Shown: positions 45,080-54,496, counted from the first letter of the stretch. The stretch is 64,000 nt of DNA from Hymenobacter convexus (GCF_030580955.1 NZ_JAUQON010000013.1:62001-126000); one strand, 5' to 3'. The notes: generated by a model not told the origin, from the sequence alone. Translations and numbers: made by a program.

Positions 45080-47716
45080 CTACTCCACCACCAGGCGCTG
45101 CGAGAACTGGCCGCAACGCACTACGTAGGTGCCGGCGGGCAGGCCGCGCAGGTCCAGAGCGGGCTCGGTGGTGGTTGGGGCGGGGTAGCGGCGTACGGTT
45201 TGACCCAGCGCATTGCTCAGTGTGATGGGCTGTTGGGGGGCGCCCGCGGGCAGGCGCAGGGTAGCGCGGCCGTGGGCCGGGTTTGGGAATAAAGCAGCGA
45301 ACCCGGACGGGGCTGCGGCCCGGGCTACCAGCAGCGGCGCGTTGGGGTCGTAGATGGCGAAGCGGGACAGGACTTTGCTGCCATCGCCCACGGCCGTGAA
45401 CGACCCGCCGAAATAAACCTTGCCGGTTGTTCCGATGGTGAGGGCGGTTACCAGGTTGTTGAGCCCGGTGCCGAGCGGGCTCCACGCGGTGCCAGTCCAA
45501 CGGGCGACGCGGGCCGCCGCTATGCCGTCGAACTGCGTGAAGTTGCCGCCCACGTACACCTCGCCATTGCCGGCCACGCCCAGCGTGTACACCTCGCCAT
45601 TGGTGCCGGTGGGGGCGCCCGCGCCCAGCGCCCCCCAGGCCGTGCCGTTCCAGCGGGCCACGCGGCTGGCGGGCACGCCACCCGCCTGCGCGAAGCCGCC
45701 GCCCGCGTACACCTCGCCGCTGCCAGCCACCGCCAAGGCATCCACGAAGGCATTGACGCCGTTGGCCGGGCCGGCGCCCAAGGCGCTCCAGGCCGTGCCG
45801 TTCCAACGGGCCACGTTGTTGGCGATGATGCCGCTGGCATTGTCGAAAGCACCGCCCACGTACAAATCCCCGTTGCCGGCCAGCGCCAGGGCCCCCACGG
45901 GGCCATTCACGCCATTGGCGGTGCCCGTGCCCAAGGGGCTCCAGGCGATGCCATTCCAGCGGGCCACGTAGCCAATACCGGCGTTGCCAGCCTGGGTGAA
46001 GGTGCCGCCGGCGTACACATCGCCGTTGCTGGCCACCACCAAGGCATTCACGGAGTTGTTCAGGCTGCTGCCGGTACCCAGGGCGCTCCAGGCCGTGCCA
46101 TTCCAGCGGGCCACGTAGCTGATGGCGGCGGTGCCAATTTGCGTGAAAATGCCGCCGATGTACACGTCGCCGTTGGCGGCCACGGCCACGGCCCGCACCG
46201 TGTTGTTGATATTGGCGGTGGCGGGGCCCACGGCGCTCCAGGCCGTGCCGTTCCATCGGGCCACCCCGCTCACGACGGCGCTGCCGGCCATGCGGAGCTC
46301 GCCGGCCGCGTACACGTCGCCGTTGGCGGCGGTCGTCATCGCATTAATGGCGGGGTTGTAGGTGAGGCCGAACACGCCGTTCAGGCCGGTGCTGACGGTA
46401 TTCCAGGCCGCGCCGTTCCAGCGGAGCAGGTAGTAGGCGGCCGCGCCGGCAATGGTGTTGGCGCTGGTGCTGGCCGCGTACACGTCGCCGTTGCCGGCCA
46501 CTGCCAGCGCGTTGATGGTAGTACCGATGGCGTTGGCCGGGGGCGTGCCCACGGCGCTCCAGGCCGTGCCATTCCACCGGGCCACCCGGCTTACGGTGGC
46601 CCCGCCCACCTGCGTGAGGTTGCCGCCGATGTACAAGTCGCCGTTGGGGGCCACGCCCATTGCCACCACCGCCGGGGCCGCGTTGGCTACGCCCGTGCCT
46701 AGGGCGCTCCAGGCGGTGCCGTTCCAGCGGGCCACGTTGTTGGCGGGCACGGCGCCGGCCTGGGTGAAGCTGCCGCCCACGTACAGGTCGCCATTGATGC
46801 CGATGGCCAGGGCGAGTACGCCGCCGTTGGTGCCGTTGGCCGCGCTGGTGCCGAGGATATTCCAGGCGGTGCCGTCCCAGCGGGCCAGGCCGTTGGCCGG
46901 CAGCCCGCCGGCCTCCGTGAAGCTGCCACCCGCGTACACGTCGCCGTTGGGGGCCACGGCCAGCGCGCTGACGGGGCGCCCGCTCGCACTGCCCAGGCTG
47001 ACGCCGGTGCCGAGGGCACTCCAGGCCGTGCCGTTCCAGCGGGCCACGCCGTTGGCGGGCAGCCCGCCGGCCTGGGTGATGGTGCCGCCCGCGTACAGGT
47101 CGCCATTGGGGGCCACGGCCAGGGCGTAGGCAAAGCCGTCGAGGCCGCCGGTGGGGCTCGTGCCCAGGGCGCTCCACGCGGTGCCGTTCCACTTAGCAAT
47201 GCCGTCGGCGGGGGTATTGCCGGCCAGGCTGAACAGGCCGCTTGCGTACACGTCGCCGTTCGGGGCCACGGCCAGCGTCAGCACCTCGGAGTTGGTGCCG
47301 TTGGCCGGGCCGGTGCCGAGGGAGCTCCACGCCGTGCCGTTCCACTTGGCCACGTAATTGGCCACGATGTTGCCGATGAGCCGGAACGCGCCGCCCACGT
47401 AAATATCGTTGCCGGACCGCACCACGGTGTTCACGCGCCGCTCGGCGCCGTTCAGCCCGAGGCCATCCTGCCACCGTTCGTCGCCGGTGCCGCTGGTGCT
47501 AGCCGGACTAAATACCGGCCGCCCGTCGGGCGCAGTATTCATCCGAAACTGGCGGGCGTCGAACGAGCCCGTGGCCCCGGGCAGGAGGGTGCCGTCGGGG
47601 TTGAGGACGGCGGCCAACGGGCGGCCTGTGGGGGGCAGGCCATTGGCCCGCGCCGCGCCACTCAGGCCCAGCCAGCACAGAAACAGGAGCAGCGAAGGCA
47701 GTAGCTTTTTGGTCAT
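45080..47716 (-). CDS. T9SS-secreted beta-propeller-like repeat protein 1
   Basis: An 878-residue protein with signal peptide (MTKKLLPSLLLFLCWLGLSGAARA). From about residue 95 to 770 it consists of roughly 13-14 repeats of ~50 residues with the consensus VARWNGTAWSALGTG-(N..)-V-ALAVA-NGDVYAGGxFTQAGG-xxAN. The last ~75 residues are a T9SS type A sorting domain (LFPNPAHGRATLRLPAG...ALGQTVRRYPAP...LPAGTYVVRCGQFSQRLVVE). Likely a large surface propeller or fibre. A close paralog of equal length lies immediately upstream on the same strand (47968-50625), so a tandem duplication. The high repeat identity makes recombination and copy-number change likely. Confidence 0.87.
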   Translation of the reverse strand: MTKKLLPSLLLFLCWLGLSGAARANGLPPTGRPLAAVLNPDGTLLPGATGSFDARQFRMNTAPDGRPVFSPASTSGTGDERWQDGLGLNGAERRVNTVVRSGNDIYVGGAFRLIGNIVANYVAKWNGTAWSSLGTGPANGTNSEVLTLAVAPNGDVYASGLFSLAGNTPADGIAKWNGTAWSALGTSPTGGLDGFAYALAVAPNGDLYAGGTITQAGGLPANGVARWNGTAWSALGTGVSLGSASGRPVSALAVAPNGDVYAGGSFTEAGGLPANGLARWDGTAWNILGTSAANGTNGGVLALAIGINGDLYVGGSFTQAGAVPANNVARWNGTAWSALGTGVANAAPAVVAMGVAPNGDLYIGGNLTQVGGATVSRVARWNGTAWSAVGTPPANAIGTTINALAVAGNGDVYAASTSANTIAGAAAYYLLRWNGAAWNTVSTGLNGVFGLTYNPAINAMTTAANGDVYAAGELRMAGSAVVSGVARWNGTAWSAVGPATANINNTVRAVAVAANGDVYIGGIFTQIGTAAISYVARWNGTAWSALGTGSSLNNSVNALVVASNGDVYAGGTFTQAGNAGIGYVARWNGIAWSPLGTGTANGVNGPVGALALAGNGDLYVGGAFDNASGIIANNVARWNGTAWSALGAGPANGVNAFVDALAVAGSGEVYAGGGFAQAGGVPASRVARWNGTAWGALGAGAPTGTNGEVYTLGVAGNGEVYVGGNFTQFDGIAAARVARWTGTAWSPLGTGLNNLVTALTIGTTGKVYFGGSFTAVGDGSKVLSRFAIYDPNAPLLVARAAAPSGFAALFPNPAHGRATLRLPAGAPQQPITLSNALGQTVRRYPAPTTTEPALDLRGLPAGTYVVRCGQFSQRLVVE

Positions 47717-47783
47717 AGGGATTGGAGGAATAAGTCGTCAGCCGTGCGCAATAATGATGCCCGGATGAAGCCTCCTTAAATGA

Positions 47784-47817
47784 CCAACGCCTTCGGCCGG
47801 GTGGCCGAAGGCGTTGG
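47784..47817 (-). terminator. Terminator between the two T9SS repeat genes
   Basis: CCAACGCCTTCGGCC with GGCCGAAGGCGTTGG, 15 bp perfect, loop GGGT. The interval 47717-47967 otherwise holds no gene; the upstream paralog would end here. Confidence 0.75.
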
Positions 47818-47967
47818 TTTCCTGCAACAATGGTGGCCAGCGGCCCCACGGCTTCTTCGGGCTGCTGTCGGGGCGGGGCCGGCATTCCCTTGGGCAGGGG
47901 CTTTTTCCGGCTGACCGGGCTGGGGCTGCTATCCGTGGTTCGGAGGCGGGCGGCCTTTCCCCCGCTC

Positions 47968-50625
47968 CTACTCCACCACCAACCGTTGCGTGTACTCGCC
48001 GTAGCGCACCACATAGGCACCGGCGGGCAGGCCGCGCAGGTCCAGCGCGGCCTCGGCGGTGGTTGGGGCGGGGTAACGGCGCACCACTTGGCCCAGCGCA
48101 TTGCTTAGCGAGATGGGGAGGCGGGGCGCGCCGACGGGCAGGCGTAGCGTGGCCGCGCCGTGGGCGGGGTTGGGGAAGAGCTGCGCGACAGGCGCGGCTT
48201 TGGCAGTGGCAGCGGCCAATGGGGCGTTGGGGTCGTAGACGGCGAAGTGGGCCATGACCTTGCTGCCGTCGCCGGTGGTGGCGAAAAGCCCGCCGGCGTA
48301 GAGCTTGCCGGTTGGGCCGGTGGCCAAACCGCTTACGATATCGTTGGTGCCCGTACCCAGGGAGCTCCAGGCCGTGCCGTTCCAGCGGGCAATGTTGTTG
48401 GCCGGCCCCCCGCCGGCCGGCGTAAAGAGGCCGCCCACGTACACATCGCCGTTGCCAGCCACCACCAATGCACCGCCATAGCCATAGGTGCTGCTGTACA
48501 CTCCGTTGCCCAAGCCCGCGCCTAAGGGGCTCCAGGCCGTGCCGTTCCAGCGGGCCACGCGCGTGGCCGCGGCCCCGCCGGCCTGGGTGAAATAGCCGCC
48601 CGCGTACACGTCCCCGTTGCCGGCCACGGCCAGGGCGTAGGTCTGGTTATTCAGCCCGTTGCTGGTACCTGTGCCTAAGGAGTTCCAGCCCGTGCCATTC
48701 CAGCGGGCGATGTAGTTGGCCGAGGCCCCTCCGGCCTGTGTGAAGTAGCCGCACGCATAGACGTCCCCGTTGCCGGCCACCGCCAGCGCAGTGACGTCGT
48801 TGTTCATCCCATTGCCAGCGCCCGTACCCAGGGAGGTCCAGGCCGTGCCATTCCAACGGGCCACACGGTTGGCCGGTGCTCCACCGGCCTGCGTGAAGCG
48901 CCCACCCACGTACACATCCCCGTTGCCGGCCATTGCCAGCGCATATACAAAGCTTTCCACTCCGTTGCCGGTACCTGTGCCTGCGCCCAGGGAGCTCCAA
49001 GCCGTGCCGTTCCAACGGGCGATATAGTTGGCCGGCGCCCCGCCGGCTTGGGTGAAATAGCCGCCCGCGTACACGTCGCCGTTGCTGGCCACGGCCAATG
49101 CCCGGACACCGTTGTTTACTCCGTTGCCGGCGCCCGTACCCAAGGAAGTCCAGGCCGTGCCATTCCAGCGGGCGATGTAATTGGCCGGTGTCCCGCCGAC
49201 CTGGGTGAAGAAGCCGCCCACGTACACGTCGCCGTTCCCGGCCACGGCCAGCGCGCTGACATCGTTGTTCATTCCTTTGTCGGCACCTGCGCCCAGCGGG
49301 TTCCACACTGAGCCGTTCCAGCGAACTATCGAGTTGGCTGGTACTCCATCGGCCTGGGTGAAAAAGCCGCCGGCATACACGTCCCCGTTACCGGTCACCG
49401 CCAAGGCTCGGACAACGTCGCCGGCCGCGTTGCCGGCACCCGTGCCCAGAGAGGTCCAGGCCGTGCCATTCCAGCGGGCCACGCGGCAAGTGGGCGCCCC
49501 GCCCGCTTGAACGAAGTAGCCGCCCGCGTACACGTCGCCGTTGCCGGCCACCGCCAGGGCAAAGACCGTGTAGTTCACCCCATTGCTGGCCCCTGTGCCC
49601 GTGCCCAAAGCGCTCCAGGCCGTGCCATTCCAGCGGGCGATGTAGTTGGCCGGTACTCCGCTGGCCAGAGTAAAGTAGCCCCCCGCGTACACGTCTCCGT
49701 TGCTGGCCACCGCCAGCGCCTCCACGTCCTGGCTCACCCCGCCGCCAAGGCCAGCGCCCAGGGGGTTCCAGGCCACCCCGTTCCAGCGGGCCACGCGGTT
49801 GGCCAGGGCCCCACCGGCGTGGGTGAATGCTCCGCCGGCATACAGGTCCCCATTGCCGGCCAGCGCCAAGGCGTAGACGTAGCCGGTTGTTCCGTTGCTG
49901 GAACTCATACCCGCGCCCAGCGGGGACCAGGCCGTGCCGTCCCAGCGGGCCATGCGGTTGGCCGGGGCGCCGCCGGCCCGGTTGAAAGCACCACCCGCGT
50001 ACACGTCCCCATTGCTGGCTATCGCCAGCGCATAAACGTAGGCATCTACTCCGTTGGCGGTGCCCGTGCCCAACGAACTCCACGCCGTGCCGTTCCAGCG
50101 GGCTATGCAGCTGGCGGGTGCCCCGCCGGCCTGGTTGAAGGTTCCGCCCGCGTACAAGTCCCCGTTGCTGGCCACTGCCAGCGCATAAACGTAACCATTC
50201 ATCCCGTTGTTGGTGCCGGTGCCCAGGGCGCTCCACGCGGTGCCGTTCCAGCGGGCTACGCGGTTGGCGGCGACGTTTCCAACGGCCATAAATTCTCCCC
50301 CAACGTAAATATCGGTTCCGGCCTGAACCACGGTTCGCACGATGTAGGCAGCCCCATTGGTCAAGCCAAATCCGTCCTGCCACCGCTCATCGCCCGCGCC
50401 TTTTGTGCTCGCCGGCCGGAACACCGGCCGGCCGTCGGGCGCCGTGCTCATTCGAAACTTCCGGGCATCAAACGAGCCGCTGACACCGGGCCGCAGGGTG
50501 CCGTCGGGGTTGAGGGCAGTGGCCAGCGAGGGCGTGGCGGCGGGCGGGGCCGTGGCCCGGGCCGGGCGCGTGAGGCCCAGCAACGCAAGAAACAGCAGCA
50601 GCGAAGACAGTAGATTTTTCTTCAT
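47968..50625 (-). CDS. T9SS-secreted beta-propeller-like repeat protein 2
   Basis: An 885-residue paralog of the protein encoded at 45080-47716. Signal peptide MKKNLLSSLLLFLALLGLTRPARA; N-terminal block AALNPDGTLRPGVSGSFDARKFRMSTAPDGRPVFRPAS-type shared by both; then about 13 repeats of ~50 residues (IARWNGTAWTSLGTGAGNGVNNGVRALAVASNGDVYAGGYFTQAGGAPANY), and a C-terminal T9SS type A domain ending YGEYTQRLVVE. Repeats within this copy are even more alike than in its neighbour, pointing to recent homogenisation. Surface-exposed; ligand unknown. Confidence 0.87.
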   Translation of the reverse strand: MKKNLLSSLLLFLALLGLTRPARATAPPAATPSLATALNPDGTLRPGVSGSFDARKFRMSTAPDGRPVFRPASTKGAGDERWQDGFGLTNGAAYIVRTVVQAGTDIYVGGEFMAVGNVAANRVARWNGTAWSALGTGTNNGMNGYVYALAVASNGDLYAGGTFNQAGGAPASCIARWNGTAWSSLGTGTANGVDAYVYALAIASNGDVYAGGAFNRAGGAPANRMARWDGTAWSPLGAGMSSSNGTTGYVYALALAGNGDLYAGGAFTHAGGALANRVARWNGVAWNPLGAGLGGGVSQDVEALAVASNGDVYAGGYFTLASGVPANYIARWNGTAWSALGTGTGASNGVNYTVFALAVAGNGDVYAGGYFVQAGGAPTCRVARWNGTAWTSLGTGAGNAAGDVVRALAVTGNGDVYAGGFFTQADGVPANSIVRWNGSVWNPLGAGADKGMNNDVSALAVAGNGDVYVGGFFTQVGGTPANYIARWNGTAWTSLGTGAGNGVNNGVRALAVASNGDVYAGGYFTQAGGAPANYIARWNGTAWSSLGAGTGTGNGVESFVYALAMAGNGDVYVGGRFTQAGGAPANRVARWNGTAWTSLGTGAGNGMNNDVTALAVAGNGDVYACGYFTQAGGASANYIARWNGTGWNSLGTGTSNGLNNQTYALAVAGNGDVYAGGYFTQAGGAAATRVARWNGTAWSPLGAGLGNGVYSSTYGYGGALVVAGNGDVYVGGLFTPAGGGPANNIARWNGTAWSSLGTGTNDIVSGLATGPTGKLYAGGLFATTGDGSKVMAHFAVYDPNAPLAAATAKAAPVAQLFPNPAHGAATLRLPVGAPRLPISLSNALGQVVRRYPAPTTAEAALDLRGLPAGAYVVRYGEYTQRLVVE

Positions 50626-50748
50626 CAGTAAGACAGAGAAGCAATAGAAAATAAGCCTGGAAGATAATGCTCTGCCCCAATTCTGCCTCGTCCATGCTTC
50701 CTGGGGAGGGAAACTGAGGCCCTGCCGGGTTAGTTTTGGGCGCCCCTC

Positions 50749-51789
50749 CTACCCCGCCGCCGGGCGGGCGCTGGGGCCCAGCATCACCCACAGGTGCTGG
50801 CGCACAAGGTCGCCCATCGAGTCGCAGGCGTCAAAGGCCGTGGTGTGGTGGTAGCGGTTGAGCTCGGCTTTGAGCTGTTCGACTTTCTCGGCCGGGGCCA
50901 GGTCGTGGGCGCGCATCACGTCGAGCAGGGCCTTGAGGCGGTGGCGCTCGGCGCGGGCGCGGCCGGCCATGAGGGCGCGCTCCTCGGTTTGGTATTGGCG
51001 CACGGTTTCGGGCTTGAGCAGGTGGGCGCACATCTCCACCACCGGCGCGTTGTCCTTGAAGGCGCGGGGCAGGTACATGCTGCGGCGGCCCTCGTAGCTC
51101 TGCTGGTCGAAGTCGATGGCCCGGACGCGGTACTGCTCGTCCTCGAAGTCGGGCGTCACGGCGATGACGTAGTTATAGGCGCGCATGTCGCCGAGCAGCC
51201 GCACGAAGCAGCGCTCGTTGAATTTCACAAACTCCTTGGCAATGCGCACCTGGTTGAGGTGCGGCCGGGTGAGGTGCTGGGCAATGAAGTCATCGCCGGG
51301 AATGCCCACGATGTGCTCCTCAATGAGCGTGTCGCCGCTCACCAGGAAGTTGATGGAATTCGGCGAAAGCAGGTGCTCCAATTCCAGCCCGTACAGCCGC
51401 GAGGCGTCGGCCTGCTTCACGTAGAAATAGTCGTAGTTGTCGTTGAAGCGGTTCACAATCCGGACCCGAAACGGCCGCGAGTTGCCGAACTCGCAGTAGT
51501 CAATCCGGTCGGCCACGAGGTGTTTCGTGAAAGACATATCCCCGGCCGTTTTCAGCTGCGCATACACCTCCGTCAGGCCCGCGCTCAGCTCCTGCATCTC
51601 GGGGCCTTCGAAGAAAATGGTTTGCCAGAGGGTGTCTTTGCCCGTGCGGTCAATCAGCGGAAAGGAGTTGCTGAAGCGGCGCAAGTCGGCGTAGGCCACG
51701 GGCAGCGCCACGTCGCGGTCGTAATCGCGCAGGTACTCGCGCAAGGCCGGCGTGAGCGGGTAGGCGGGCTTTTTGCGGGAGATGTCCAT
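50749..51789 (-). CDS. Conserved cytoplasmic protein of unknown function
   Basis: A 346-residue soluble protein without signal peptide. I do not recognise a named family. Visible stretches: FSNSFPLIDRTGKDTLWQTIFFEGPEMQEL, KHLVADRIDYCEFGNSRPFRVRIVNRFNDNYDYFYVKQADASRLYGLELEHLLSPNSINFL, EEHIVGIPGDDF and RAIDFDQQSYEGRRSMYL. The latter (RAIDFDQQ after a hydrophobic strand with VRLLGDMRAYNYVI) recalls the metal-binding Asp pattern of protein-kinase-like folds (HxD..., DFD), so a small kinase-like enzyme is possible but unproven. Stands alone between T9SS protein 2 and a palindromic repeat. Confidence 0.6.
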   Translation of the reverse strand: MDISRKKPAYPLTPALREYLRDYDRDVALPVAYADLRRFSNSFPLIDRTGKDTLWQTIFFEGPEMQELSAGLTEVYAQLKTAGDMSFTKHLVADRIDYCEFGNSRPFRVRIVNRFNDNYDYFYVKQADASRLYGLELEHLLSPNSINFLVSGDTLIEEHIVGIPGDDFIAQHLTRPHLNQVRIAKEFVKFNERCFVRLLGDMRAYNYVIAVTPDFEDEQYRVRAIDFDQQSYEGRRSMYLPRAFKDNAPVVEMCAHLLKPETVRQYQTEERALMAGRARAERHRLKALLDVMRAHDLAPAEKVEQLKAELNRYHHTTAFDACDSMGDLVRQHLWVMLGPSARPAAG

Positions 51790-51814
51790 CGTCTGGGAAT
51801 AAAGGCAGGAAAAA

Positions 51815-51927
51815 GAACGTCATGCTGAGCGCAGCCGAAGCATCTCTACCGCAATAGTAATTCCTGTTTTAAACGATTGAATTACTACCATATGCGAGAT
51901 GCTTCGGCTGCGCTCAGCATGACGTTC
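51815..51927. repeat. Intergenic palindromic repeat, CGTCATGC family (copy 6)
   Basis: Arms GAACGTCATGCTGAGCGCAG-CCGAAGCATCTCTACCGC and complement, with an AT-rich ~40-bp centre. With the copy at 52270-52371 it brackets the acyl-CoA-binding protein gene. Confidence 0.88.
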
Positions 51928-51951
51928 GTCTTTAGTTATTGACAAACGCTC

Positions 51952-52206
51952 CTACCCAGCCAGCTCGCTCACCAGCTCCACGTATTGCTGACGGGCTTCG
52001 TCTTGGCTCAGTCCTTTCAGGCCGTTCCAGGCGTCGTATTTGGCAATGGCTTTGAAGTCGAAGCCGCCGGGACGGTCGCCGGTCAGGTCGCCTTCGGTGG
52101 CTTGCTTGTAGAGGGCGTAGAGCTGGAGCAGCACCATGTTGCTGGGCTTGGTGGGCAGTTGCTGGGCGCGCTGGCTAGCAGCGTCAAATTCTTCTTGTGT
52201 GGTCAT
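51952..52206 (-). CDS. Acyl-CoA-binding protein
   Basis: An 84-residue protein that matches ACBP along its length: FDAASQRAQQLPTKPSNMVLLQLYALYKQATEGDLTGDRPGGFDFKAIAKYDAWNGLKGLSQDEARQQYVELVSEL. The ligand motif YALYKQATxGD and KYDAWNGLKG are present. It binds long-chain acyl-CoA esters in the cytoplasm. I start at the ATG at 52206; the open frame continues upstream through the palindromic repeat, which would not be translated. It is flanked on both sides by copies of the repeat. Confidence 0.93.
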   Translation of the reverse strand: MTTQEEFDAASQRAQQLPTKPSNMVLLQLYALYKQATEGDLTGDRPGGFDFKAIAKYDAWNGLKGLSQDEARQQYVELVSELAG

Positions 52207-52269
52207 GCGGTGGTGGGTTGATGGATGAGTGGATTGATGGGCTGGTGGTTTCAGCCAGAACGGCGCAAA

Positions 52270-52371
52270 GAACGTCATGCTGAGCGAAGCCGAAGCATCT
52301 CTACCGCTTCGTTGAGTCGATTGGATTACCGTTGCGGTAGAGATGCTTCGACTTCGCTCAGCATGACGTTC
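52270..52371. repeat. Intergenic palindromic repeat, CGTCATGC family (copy 7)
   Basis: Arms GAACGTCATGCTGAGCGAAG-CCGAAGCATCTCTACCGC and complement around TTCGTTGAGTCGATTGGATTACCGTT-like centre (~25 bp). Confidence 0.88.
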
Positions 52372-52411
52372 TTTTATGCCGCCAACCCACCACTTCAACC
52401 CACCAACCGGC

Positions 52412-53713
52412 ATGACCCGCAACTCGATACCCGCCCTGGCCACCGCCGCTTTGCTGCTGGCTGCCGGCCCTGCCCTGGCCCAAAAGACCTACCTGCACTG
52501 CGGCAATCTGCTGGACGTGCGCAGCGGCAAACTGCTGAGCCAGCAAACCATTGTGGTGGAAAAGGACCGGATTGTAGCCGTGCAAAGCGGCTACACGGCC
52601 GCCAGCGGCGCCCAGGACAAAGTCATCAACCTCGAAAACCGCACCGTCCTGCCCGGCCTCATCGACTGCCACGTGCACCTGGAATCGGAATCGAGCCGCA
52701 ACAATTTCCGCGAACAATTCACGCTGAATCCGGCCGACATCGCCTTCCGCGCCCAGGGCTACGCCCTGACGACGTTGCGCGCCGGCTTCACCACCGTGCG
52801 CGACTGCGGCGGCTCGGGCGTGAACACCAGCCTGCGCAATGCCGTGGCCCAGGGTCTGGTGCCGGGGCCGCGCATCTTCTCGGCGGGCATGGCCATTTCG
52901 GCCACCGGCGGCCACATGGACGAAACCGACGGCCTCAACCTCGAGCAGATGGAGCACGCCGGCCACCCCATCAACCTCGCCAACGGCCCCGACCAGTGCC
53001 GCCAGGCCGTGCGCGAGCAGTTCAAGCGCGGCGCCGACCTCATCAAAATCGCCAGCACCGGCGGCGTGCTCGACCTGAGCAAGGACGGCACCGGCGCCCA
53101 GTACAGCGAAGAGGAAATCCGGGCCGTGGTGGAAACCGCCCGCGACCTGGGCCTGCGCGTGGCCTGCCACGCCCACGGCGCCGAGGGCATCAAGCGGGCC
53201 GTGCGGGCCGGCGTGACGAGCATCGACCACGGCTCGCTGATGGACGACGAAGCCATCAAGCTCATGGCCAAAACCCGCACCTGGTACGTGCCCACGCTCA
53301 TCGCCGGCAAGTCGGTGGCCGACACCACGCGCACCCACCCGGGCTATTTCCCGCCCGTCATCGCGGCCAAAGCGCTGAACGTGGGCACTAAAATGCAGGG
53401 CACTTTCGCCCGCGCCTACAAGGCCGGCGTACGCGTGGCCTTTGGCACCGACGCCGGCGTGTACCGCCACGGCCAGAACGCCAAAGAATTTGGCTACATG
53501 ACCGAGGCCGGCATGCCGCCGCTCGAAGCCATCAGAGCCGCCACCCTCAACGCGGCCGACCTGCTGGGCGAAACCGCCGACCTGGGCGCGATTGAGGCTG
53601 GCAAGCTGGCCGACATCGTGGCCGTGGAGGGCGACCCGCTGCAGGACATTTCGGCTCTCATGCGCCCGCGCTTCGTGATGAAGGCGGGGGTGGCGTACCG
53701 GAGTGAGCAATAA
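52412..53713 (+). CDS. Secreted amidohydrolase (imidazolonepropionase/prolidase-like)
   Basis: A 433-residue metal-dependent hydrolase. Signal peptide MTRNSIPALATAALLLAAGPALAQ; metal site motif LIDCHVHLES (HxH), then TTVRDCGG, IKIASTGGVL (carboxylated Lys region), HAHGAEGIKRAVRAGVTSIDHGS (two His) and FGTDAGVYRHG (catalytic Asp). This is the subgroup that cleaves Xaa-Pro or Xaa-Arg dipeptides and related amides in the periplasm. I start at the ATG at 52412. Followed by a compound palindromic repeat. Confidence 0.88.
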   Translation: MTRNSIPALATAALLLAAGPALAQKTYLHCGNLLDVRSGKLLSQQTIVVEKDRIVAVQSGYTAASGAQDKVINLENRTVLPGLIDCHVHLESESSRNNFREQFTLNPADIAFRAQGYALTTLRAGFTTVRDCGGSGVNTSLRNAVAQGLVPGPRIFSAGMAISATGGHMDETDGLNLEQMEHAGHPINLANGPDQCRQAVREQFKRGADLIKIASTGGVLDLSKDGTGAQYSEEEIRAVVETARDLGLRVACHAHGAEGIKRAVRAGVTSIDHGSLMDDEAIKLMAKTRTWYVPTLIAGKSVADTTRTHPGYFPPVIAAKALNVGTKMQGTFARAYKAGVRVAFGTDAGVYRHGQNAKEFGYMTEAGMPPLEAIRAATLNAADLLGETADLGAIEAGKLADIVAVEGDPLQDISALMRPRFVMKAGVAYRSEQ

Positions 53714-53740
53714 CTGTAGTAGAGTGGTGGGTTGAAGGAA

Positions 53741-53927
53741 CGTCATGTCGAGCGAGGCCGGGATATCTCGCGTGCTTCGTTCTGACGGTTCGCCTCACCC
53801 CCCGGCCCCCTCTCCTCAAGGAGAGGGGGCCGGGGGGTGAGGCGAACCGTCAGAACGAGCTCCTTACATTAAGCTCGACTGCAACCCGAGCAACGCACGC
53901 TGGCGTATGGCAGGGACGTTCTAAATT
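53741..53927. repeat. Compound CGTCATGC-family repeat with nested perfect hairpin
   Basis: The outer ends AACGTCATGTCGAGCG and the distant ACGTTCT recall the CGTCATGC family, but the right arm is degraded. Nested inside at 53779-53856 is a separate, exactly symmetric 78-bp element: two 38-bp arms (beginning GTTCTGACGGTTCGCCTCAC) with a 2-nt CA loop and very GC-rich centre. It may be an independent mobile palindrome inserted into the older one. Confidence 0.8.
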
Positions 53928-53938
53928 CCTTCTCCGCT

Positions 53939-54496
53939 ATGAAAAAACACGATGTTGAAGGCCTCGTGCAGCAATTTTTGCAGCAGAAGCTCACCCTGGC
54001 CCTGGCCGAAAGCTGCACCTGTGGCCTAGCCGCCGCCCAAATGGCCGCGGCGACCGGCGTGAGCGAGGTACTACTGGGCTCGGTGGTGACCTACCACACC
54101 GATGCCAAGCAGAAGCTGCTGGGCGTGAAGAAAGAAACCCTGGCCACCTATTCGGCCGAAAGCCAGCAAACCACCAACGAAATGGCCCTGGGCCTGCACC
54201 GTCACCTGCCCGCCGCCGATGTGTGCGTAGCCGTGACCGGCCTGTGCGGCGCGGGCGCCTCGGCCACGCCCGACAAGCCGGAGGGCACCACCTTCGTCAC
54301 CATCCTGCTCGACGGCCACGCCCACGAGTACCGCGTGCAACTGACCGGCGACGCCGACAGCCTGCGCCAGCAAGCCGCCGCGTTCATCTATGAGAAGCTG
54401 AGCGAGCTGCTGAAGCGCCGCAAGGACGCCGCCGTGGCGGCCCAGCCCAGCTCGGTCCGCAGCAAAGCCGCGGCCACCGCCCATCCCGGCGACTAG
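53939..54496 (+). CDS. CinA C-terminal/PncC-type nicotinamide-nucleotide amidohydrolase
   Basis: A 185-residue protein with the CinA C-terminal domain only: LALAESCTCGLAAAQMAAATGVSEVLLGSVVTYHTDAKQKLLGV, then MALGLHRHLPAADVCVAVTGLCGAGASATPDKPEGTTFVTI. PncC hydrolyses NMN to nicotinate mononucleotide; the catalytic Ser lies in AESC. Compared with the consensus AESCTGG and VTGxAGP, it has CTCG and TGLCGAG, so activity is not assured. The N-terminal CinA (MoaB-like) domain is missing. A tail of ~20 Ala/Lys/Ser residues ends the protein. Stop codons overlap by 4 nt with the convergent gene. Confidence 0.82.
   Translation: MKKHDVEGLVQQFLQQKLTLALAESCTCGLAAAQMAAATGVSEVLLGSVVTYHTDAKQKLLGVKKETLATYSAESQQTTNEMALGLHRHLPAADVCVAVTGLCGAGASATPDKPEGTTFVTILLDGHAHEYRVQLTGDADSLRQQAAAFIYEKLSELLKRRKDAAVAAQPSSVRSKAAATAHPGD

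Noticed and set aside
44676..46256. A 526-codon minus-strand frame spanning the CDGSH gene and T9SS protein 1
   Set aside because: It is a frame-shifted reading of repeated T9SS modules, so the length comes from periodic DNA, and it crosses a terminator and a real plus-strand gene.
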